A program made the translations under genes and the position numbers. From Diphasiastrum complanatum (Eukaryota > Streptophyta > Lycopodiopsida > Lycopodiales > Lycopodiaceae): DNA of 64,000 nt. Position 1 is the first letter of the stretch; every line of letters begins with the position of its first letter. The notes beneath the pieces are model-generated. The model searched no databases. It was given only the letters and a program-made list of their open reading frames with translations, and was not told the origin of the DNA. Positions 57,250 through 64,000 of the stretch are shown piece after piece. The DNA lies in contig CM055098.1 in assembly GCA_029204225.1 (NCBI GenBank), forward strand, positions 47,617,939-47,681,938, read 5' to 3'.

Positions 57250-57470
57250 GATGGCCGATGATTAGGATGGCGGCCGATGGTTTAGGAAGGAAGCCGATGG
57301 TCGTTGACGGGTGGCCGATGTATGTGTGTGTATGTACGTGGCCGAAGTGTGTTCGTCGAAGTATGTACGTGGCCGATGGTTTAGGAAGGAAGCCGATGAT
57401 CGTTGATGGGTGGGCGATGTATGTGTGTGTATGTACGTGGCCGAAGTGTGTCCGCTGATGGTGGGTGGCC
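57250..57470 (+). repeat. 99-bp tandem repeat, about 2.2 copies
   Basis: GGCCGATGGTTTAGGAAGGA starts at 57272 and 57371. The unit also contains GTATGTACGTGGCCGAAGTG. The 99-bp period is a multiple of three, so a minus-strand frame stays open through it (GHVHTHTYI..TIGFLPKPSA), probably without meaning. GGCCGATG recurs as a shorter inner word. Confidence 0.85.
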
Positions 57471-57477
57471 GATGAGG

Positions 57478-57511
57478 TGTGTGTGTGTGTGTGTGTGCAC
57501 ACACGTGATGT

Positions 57512-57602
<91 letters not shown>
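57478..57602 (+). repeat. (GT)n then (GA)n
   Basis: (GT)n 57478-57498 and about 90 bases of (GA)n at 57513-57602. It forms the broken edge of the protease relic to the right. Confidence 0.95.
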
Positions 57603-57605
<3 letters not shown>

Positions 57606-57639
57606 CACACATCTCGCGCATCTCGAATATCTCACATAT

Positions 57640-58215
57640 CTCGCATATCTTTTGTTGTGTATGGATATGATTCTTCGGTGTCAAGCCCTCCGTTGTATTT
57701 GATATACTCAAACGCCTGGGAAGGCAAGCCCCCGTTGCCACCATAGTTGTTAAATGCCTGAGCACAATCTACAAGTTCCTGCTCAGACAGAATCACCATC
57801 TTCCTCGTAGCCTGTGCATGAGCAGCTTCCATAGCACCTGTGGTACTGCAGCAAAGCCAATGAAGATAAAACGAACGACAGATCAGATCTTTAGAGTTCA
57901 CACGGATATTCGAGGTGCAGAAGAGAGGGTAGATGGCTGTGATCACGGGTAAATTATTTGAATGTCCAACAAGAGCCCCAGTTTCCTTGGTCCTTCACTG
58001 GGTTGACGATGTCAACCTTCCTCCAGTCTTTCTGTAACCAAAAGAGCAAAGGAAATGATGTCCAACTACTTTCTAATCACATCTGATGTAGATTGTTTGT
58101 GCTAAGAAAATGTTTCTTACATGGAGTGGTGGTATGGAACTGGTTATGACGTGGTTGTCCTTGGTAGCAGAGTAGTTTTGTGAACTCCTCCCACATGAGG
58201 TCAGCAAACTCTGTT
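57640..58215 (-). pseudogene. aleurain-like papain-family cysteine protease, partial gene
   Basis: Plant aleurains are vacuolar thiol proteases. Minus-strand pieces: EFADLMWEEFTK (about 58205-58170, end of the inhibitory propeptide); [20 protein letters not shown] then WTF (58035-57965), which keeps the catalytic Cys but has Trp in place of the preceding Cys; after an intron with a clear acceptor (TTGCTGCAG), [40 protein letters not shown] and [23 protein letters not shown] (57840-57660). The NxGCNGG motif has lost its Cys. The donor after WTF is damaged. The gene stops in a GAGATAT-type stretch that turns into (CT)n. The His and Asn catalytic residues, which lie further on, are absent. Introns show it is a genomic fragment, not a retrocopy. 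Confidence 0.88.
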
Positions 58216-58388
58216 GTCAGGTACAAGAGCAGAACATAGTGTTATTTGGTTTTCCAGATGTGGACCAACACATTAACATCTATGTTTACTGTTTGAACTC
58301 CGAAGAAACAAAAACCTTGCGAGATAAGATAATCTGACGTTTTCTAGAACAACCCTAAATCATTGATGGCCAGAATACGAGAGCTTCT

Positions 58389-58717
58389 TGTTGTTCGTAG
58401 CCTCTATGAATTTTGAGTTGTCCAAAAAAGTCCATTCACACCTCTACGATCCAGCACTTGCTCAAGGACACACTAAGTATGTATATTGTTGTTCACACTA
58501 TAGTGAGTTCACTTATTCTTATGCATACATTCCAAACTTGTTCAAGAAATTCATGTTTTTGATCATTTGATCCATTGCTCTTGCTTAAATCATAGTGTAA
58601 AGCATCTAGATCAAGATCTAACATCTAGAACTTGATAGATCTTTGGATTAAGCAATCAATAACTCTTAATGATTGATAGTACAATCAATATTTGTCCTTT
58701 TTCTCTGAAAATTGACA
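58389..58717 (+). repeat. probable 5' LTR of a copia element
   Basis: It ends TTGACA directly before the primer site at 58718. A start at TGTTGTTCG (58389) is a guess from the TG..CA rule; no second LTR is present to confirm it. Confidence 0.45.
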
Positions 58718-58730
58718 TGGTATCAGAGCC
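58718..58730 (+). other. primer-binding site of the copia element
   Basis: TGGTATCAGAGCC, the initiator methionine tRNA type, ahead of a copia gag. Confidence 0.85.
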
Positions 58731-59312
58731 AAATCTAAGAGTGATCTAAATGATTAATAGTACTTGAGAAATCATTGACAATTTGTTGTTTTTGAGTTCT
58801 AATTGAGAGGGCGAGTTCAAAGAGAGAAGTGACATCATTGTTTTTGGTCAAGATCGATTCGTGGGTTGCTGAAGTACTGTCCACACGTGTGAAACCGTAC
58901 AGCAACCTTCAAATTAACTTCCATAAGTGTCTTTGATCCAAAAAAAGTGCACACTAGTCCAAAATTCAAGGTTTTTAGTGCATTGTCTAGATCTAGGTTC
59001 AATCTATTGAATGCTAATGATCAAATAGTGATTTGAGTCATTGAAGTAATTCATTTTGAAGCATTAGATCAGATCTTTAAGGCTGATTTGTTCAGATCTT
59101 AAGTGTGTGTGGAATATCAAACCAATTTGAACTAGAATCAATTTTTTTGTGGAGTGAATTGCTAGGATAGTTGTAGTTGATCTACTATACCATCATCCAA
59201 GTTGAACTAGGATTGATTGGGCCGAGATTAGAAGCTTCTTGAAAGCTAGAAATCTATCTTAGATCACACCTTATCAAGAGAACTTTGAGTGTCTCATAGG
59301 CTTTCATTCAAA

Positions 59313-60387
59313 ATGACATCCATGGGTGGATATATATAAGAATCTAGTGAGAAACTAACTTCCACAAACTATTCCATTTGGAAAGTAAGAATGGAATCAC
59401 TACTAGTGGTTCATGATCTCTTTGATATTGTCTTAGGAGTTGAAAAAGAGCCTCAAGCTCCCCAAGAACAACTAAAATACAAGAAGAGGGTTAGATTAGC
59501 CCTACATTGCTTGAAGTTAAATGTGTGCAATATCCTCATAGATTCACAGGACTGCTTAATTCCCCCTGAAGCACGACCTTGCAGAAAGACTCTATCTTAT
59601 AAGGAAATTTTCAGTTGCTTTTGTTTTTAGTGGTTGCATGCAGAATGCCTATTGGTTTAACAAGTATGCGCCTTTAAGCTAGTCTGAGATAATACAATCA
59701 CGCAAACTTAATTATAGTCTTTGTCATGAGGTATATATATCTAACAAAAATCCATGCAATAAGAAAATTGGGCATTTTGAAGTTTGACTTGGGTAAAAAG
59801 GTATAACACGAATAAGCAATGACCTCTTGAAGGAGGTGGCTTTTTGTACCACATCAAAAGAGGCTTGGGATTCACTAAAGAATATTTATGAATCCAATAA
59901 CACTTCAAGAGTGCTTATGCTAAGAAACTTGATCTTGCAAAGCATGAGGGGAAGTGGAGAAAATGGACAAGAGTATGTCCTATGGATAAAATCCTTGAAC
60001 AAAGAATTGGGATCTATAGGAGAGAAGATCCAAGATAATGAACTAGTACAAGTAATCTTGAATGGATTAGGAGATGAGTTCTCTAATCTAGTTCAATTTT
60101 TTGCCATTCAAGACCAACTTCCATCAATTGAAAAATTGCATAATGTTCTTGTGGCCGAGGAGAGTAGGATTCTACACCTCAAAACAAGAATGGGGTCCTT
60201 ATCACTACATAATGGTGATGAGAAAGCAAAATTCACATCTAAAGGCAAGAAGAAGTCTCATCCTTTCAAGAAGATCCAAGGCAAGGAGGCCGAGGCAAAG
60301 GATGGAGCATCTACCTCCAAAGGGAAGCAAAAGAACAAAGCAAAGTTGAAGTGTTTCTTTTGTGGGAAGAAAGGACACTTACTATGA
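59313..60387 (+). pseudogene. copia gag, interrupted
   Basis: Gag forms the particle that packages element RNA. The N-terminus NYSIWKVRMESLLVVHDLFD (59364-59425) is typical. A stop (TAA) precedes it, 26 codons after the ATG at 59313. Between about 59560 and 59825 the coding text is replaced by unrelated AT-rich sequence. It resumes with TSKEAWDSLKNIYESNNTSR, VLMLRNLILQSMRGSGENGQ, VQVILNGLGDEFSNLVQFFA, a lysine-rich part and the zinc knuckle start CFFCGKKGH, then TGA at 60385-60387. Protease, integrase and reverse transcriptase do not follow. Confidence 0.9.
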
Positions 60388-63229
60388 CCTAGTACATAAA
60401 CACATTTTTATCTGGCAGATTCTTCCAGAATCCACACATGTTACTCACATATCTCATTGAGATCTTGTAACTTAGCTACAAAAGATTTTCTATTTCTCAT
60501 GAGTAAATAACATATCCGGAAAATCTCTGAGACAAATAACATTCACTCTCAATAGTTTTCCAATCCCACTTATCTCTAATTACATAATTTCTCCCACTAA
60601 ATCAACCCCTCCAATTCAAATGGAATTAGTAACCTTTGACCTTTTACTACACTACTTATAGATAATGATTCAAATTTCAAACCTGTTCTAGATTCAGATT
60701 GTCCACACAATCCCTAGAGAATTTCACTTTTTTGAAAAGTTCCAATTAGGTATCTTACTCTGAATCTATCCAAAATTACTTTCAGACCAAATCTCATTTC
60801 TATACCACAGTTGATTCTCTTCAAAAAACTATGCAACCTACAAACTCCCAAACAGAATTTTATCTCACTACTTCACCCCTCCTTTTATAGAAATTATAAA
60901 TTTCAATAAAAGTTAACTAGAAAGATGATATATGAAAATATTTAAATCCAAGAAAAGTTAGTAATAAGTGCTTCCACTAAAAGAGTCACTCTATTACAAA
61001 CAAAACTTTTCCTTCAAATATTTTCAACCCGAGTGATAGAAACTACCATTCCATCGAAATCCATTTATGCACAGATAATCTAGGTTTAAGAAATTAAAAC
61101 ACTTTAACCTTAGAATTTATCCGAATTCCAAGTCTATTCACACAAGTAGTAATTTATATGACATAACAGTCTTTCAGAAGAACAACTTCATATTGGAAAG
61201 AATCATGTAAACCAGTCTGATGTCTTGTATTCGAGAAATTACTAAGAAGTAAAGGATTAATAAAGAAAACGAGAAATAAATTTGAGGGCCTTTGATTTTG
61301 TAAATAATGAGATACCACATTGGGATCTAGATTAAACCTCAAAATTTTCCAAAATACCCCACATTTGATCGAATGGTTTTCTTTTTCCCATATCGTGACT
61401 AGGTACTAAAATATGCCATTGATCATCAGATCTTTATAGTCCTAGAATTCTCTTTCCAAAATTACTGATGTCCTATATCATTAGCTTTTCCTTCCAGAAA
61501 ATCCTTAACCACCTCATCTGATATTCTAGATATCCATTGATCATCTAGTTGTCCTATATTCATATAGGATATTATCTCTTGTTCCCAAACAATAGAGAAT
61601 CCATTTATTTGGATGACTAGCATGCCTATCAAATGGATACCACAAATCTACATCTGATCTTGTGACTTAAACAGCAGAATTAACATGGTTCCACATTACA
61701 TTCTGATCCTTCCTAGTAGATGATAAGCTTCAAATCCCCCACACAAAAGGAAAAAAATGTACAATAGGGCTTAATCCCTAGCCCTCAACCGCCACTCACA
61801 AAACTCTAACAAGGTTTTTTTTTAAGCAAACAAGCCCACATGGGCTTAGGCTCGGCCACAACAGCTCCCCAAGCAGATTTGCCATAGCCGCTATCAACAC
61901 TTGGAGCTCGGGTTCTCCCACACTCCCTCCATCGCTGCATTCATAACTTCACCTGCCAATTGTCAGGCTAAATATAGCTTACAACTCATAATCCATAAGA
62001 GGGATTACTTGTTGGAGGTCTCTTGACAAGTTTTATTTATGAATCTGCAATAGGTGTATTACAATAGCGAGCAACAGGGATTCAACAACAGACCTCAATA
62101 TCCAGCTGCTTCATTATGGAATCCACTCAAATCTGCTATGTTATGTGGGCTTCCCTACACAGTTGCCATCGCTTGGGAAACAATCCCTTTTTTTTCATTT
62201 GTTGTTTCGTTTTGATCAGGTAACCTGAATTTAACAATCCATGATAGTCAACAATGGTTGTCAAGGCTAATTACTGCACTCAGAGATTCAAGAAAAATTG
62301 TCCATCTATTCGTTTGAATCAACAACAGTTGAAACGACCTCTCATCCCCAATGCTTGCACCAATTCTCATTTTATGCCTCACACTAATGAACAAGGTAGA
62401 ACTGGTAAATGAGACAGAAGTGGTTGCAAAGCTTTATTCACAATGCAATGACATGGTTACTTTTCTCAAAGGTTTAGTCAGGGTTATTTCTCTCTCTCAA
62501 GCACTTACTAAACAACCAACTGACATTCATGCATGCTTAGGCTAACTATTACCCAGACCATATTGCTCTTCAATTGGGTTCTTTCAACCGGAAACATACA
62601 CCAAGGCTTCACAGTTATGAACCATTAGCAATAACATGGTAATAGTTCTTTTCACTAACCATACATGTATTGTTCTCATTTTATCAAATTAAAGAATTAG
62701 ACTATTGCACTCCCAATCAATGTTCCTATTATGCAGGTTCTCTGGAGGATCTGGATAAGGTGAAGAACTTTCCATCCTCAACATGCAATCATCTGAATCA
62801 TGTATCCTTGTTACAAACAGTCCATACAACTGGATAAGTCAATTTACAACCAATTTATCTATGAACTTTAACCAAAATTACATGTTTCAGAACATTACGG
62901 ATCGGTGCAAGCAATCTAAACTCTATTGAGCTGAACAAGCAATCTGATATCCATCGCAGATTGTTCTACCATCATTGAAAGCTTCCTCCTAAAACAAAGA
63001 ATTAAGAATGAATTTACACTAATTCTTTATATCTCTACCAAAATCGACCATGTAAAAGAGCACTCTACCATCATATTGGACAAGCATGTTATAAACCAGA
63101 ATTTGTGAATCCAACTCCATACTTCCCTTGAGAAAAATAGCACTCCATCTGGGATGTAAATCCAAGCACTTCAACTTTCAAATCGATGTAGACTTGTCTC
63201 CATCCTATCCAAGACCACATCTTAGTCGT
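60388..63229. other. no gene recognised
   Basis: Nearly 3 kb of AT-rich sequence. On the minus strand its right part should be the interior of the family L1 element that starts at the primer site 63241-63230, but no gag or pol frame can be read. Confidence 0.45.
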
Positions 63230-63241
63230 GCTCTGATACCA
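63230..63241 (-). other. primer-binding site of family L1
   Basis: Minus strand TGGTATCAGAGC, one base after the LTR end. It fixes the strand and boundary of the LTR to its right. Confidence 0.85.
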
Positions 63242-63242
63242 A

Positions 63243-63620
63243 TGTAAAGACCCTAAAGGATTGCCTCTAAGATGAGGATAGGAGAACACAATAGGAGAGA
63301 CTATGGAGCCAAACCAACCAACCAATCCTATATCAAACCTGGATCTAGCCCCCAAGCCATGCCATGGAAGCAAGAGGAGAAGAGAAAAACTGGTAACCTA
63401 AACCCAATATGTCGACGGGAGAATCCCTACCTCCTTATATAGAGAGTAGAGTCATGTGCATGAAACCATGCAACCTCCATGCAGGTCAACTATAAATAGA
63501 TCACATCTCTTCAAGCAGTCCTCCTGCCTATATCCGTCACACAGACATGCAATACTCCATATGTCTCAATTAGAGTGTCTGGGTCCTCTCAAGGTTATTA
63601 GTCACAAACTGGCCTTGACA
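63243..63620 (-). repeat. 5' LTR, family L1, truncated at its outer end
   Basis: Reverse complement of 187-571 with small insertions and losses. Shared text includes GGTCTTTACA at the end, TCTCCTATCCTCATCT-like words, GGCATGGCTTGGGGGCTAGA and GAGAGGACCCAGACACTCTA. Similarity stops near 63620, so about the first 107 bases of the LTR are missing. Confidence 0.8.
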
Positions 63621-63784
63621 TTAAGTATTTGCAGCAAGTAGATGTTTTATTCACTTTTACACGTAAATTTTGAGGCCAAGTTGTGGCCAGCTTTTTTCAC
63701 TTTGAAATGGAAGTTGTTGGGATTGTTGATTTCTATTGAGTCGGTGTGTTATGCATTTGTGATGGGAGTTACATCCTTCTTTTG

Positions 63785-63786
<2 letters not shown>

Positions 63787-63837
<51 letters not shown>
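63787..63837 (+). repeat. (CT)n
   Basis: About 50 bases of pure (CT)n. No LINE tail words (TTAATAAA with TTTC) are seen before it, so it is not clearly LINE-linked. Confidence 0.9.
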
Positions 63838-63840
<3 letters not shown>

Positions 63841-64000
63841 TTGTCATGCTCTGTTCATTTCTACTTTTCTTTTTACATGAAAATTCAAAACATGTTTTGT
63901 TTGAAGGTCTGCCATAGGTACAAAATAGAAAGGTTTGCAATGAGATTCTATGTCTTGATTCAAATAACTCATCACCTTCAACATGAAACGTCACATTTCA

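Noticed and set aside
57250-57470. CRISPR-like array
   Set aside because: The 99-bp unit is a head-to-tail tandem repeat with no unique spacers; the context is eukaryotic.

Overview
The window reads as nuclear DNA of a land plant with a large, repeat-filled genome. The evidence is plant-type telomere-like TTTAGGG words, relics of plant gene families (a GRAS regulator, a DDX6/Dhh1-type DEAD-box helicase, an aleurain-like cysteine protease), spliced hAT transposases, Ty3/gypsy and Ty1/copia elements with a plant-style TGGTATCAGAGC primer site, and many long GA/CT and TA microsatellites. A fern or gymnosperm would fit, but the sequence does not settle the species. I see no intact host gene; the only long uninterrupted gene is a retrotransposon gag-pol.

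Layout: 0-0.6 kb holds an LTR that is found again in opposite orientation at 63.2-63.6 kb. 0.7-3 kb holds a GRAS pseudogene, a LINE 3' stub and a broken hAT. 4.1-4.7 kb holds two exons of a DEAD-box helicase. 6-12.3 kb holds minisatellites, a small charged open frame, and a spliced hAT (minus strand) that has lost its catalytic core. 12.4-16 kb is a composite repeat with a 1.4 kb foldback. 16.2-30.2 kb holds three LINEs (A, B, C) and two hATs (1, 2); around 24.3 kb the order is mirror-symmetric: hAT1 minus, LINE B plus, LINE C minus, hAT2 plus. 30.27-36.67 kb is a young, complete chromodomain Ty3/gypsy element, and 38.3-42.2 kb is a damaged internal copy of it without LTRs. 42.8-44.5 kb is a cluster of palindrome-rich elements next to (TA)n. 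44.5-64 kb is older, AT-rich sequence with relics of copia, a Penelope-like reverse transcriptase, a second gypsy family, a cysteine protease and a copia gag.

The signals most worth following are these. All LINE copies have (CT)n at the 3' end, always in the same polarity, and two are also cut 5' exactly at (CT)n. hAT coding starts sit directly behind long (GA)n. Two unnamed short element families, built from the self-complementary words GGTACC/CCGCGG and GGACGCGTCC, lie beside (TA)n. The Penelope-like relic appears to carry its endonuclease remnant ahead of the reverse transcriptase. Microsatellites thus seem to act as docking and break sites for several unrelated element types here. All similarities were judged by reading the sequence; no alignments or searches were run.
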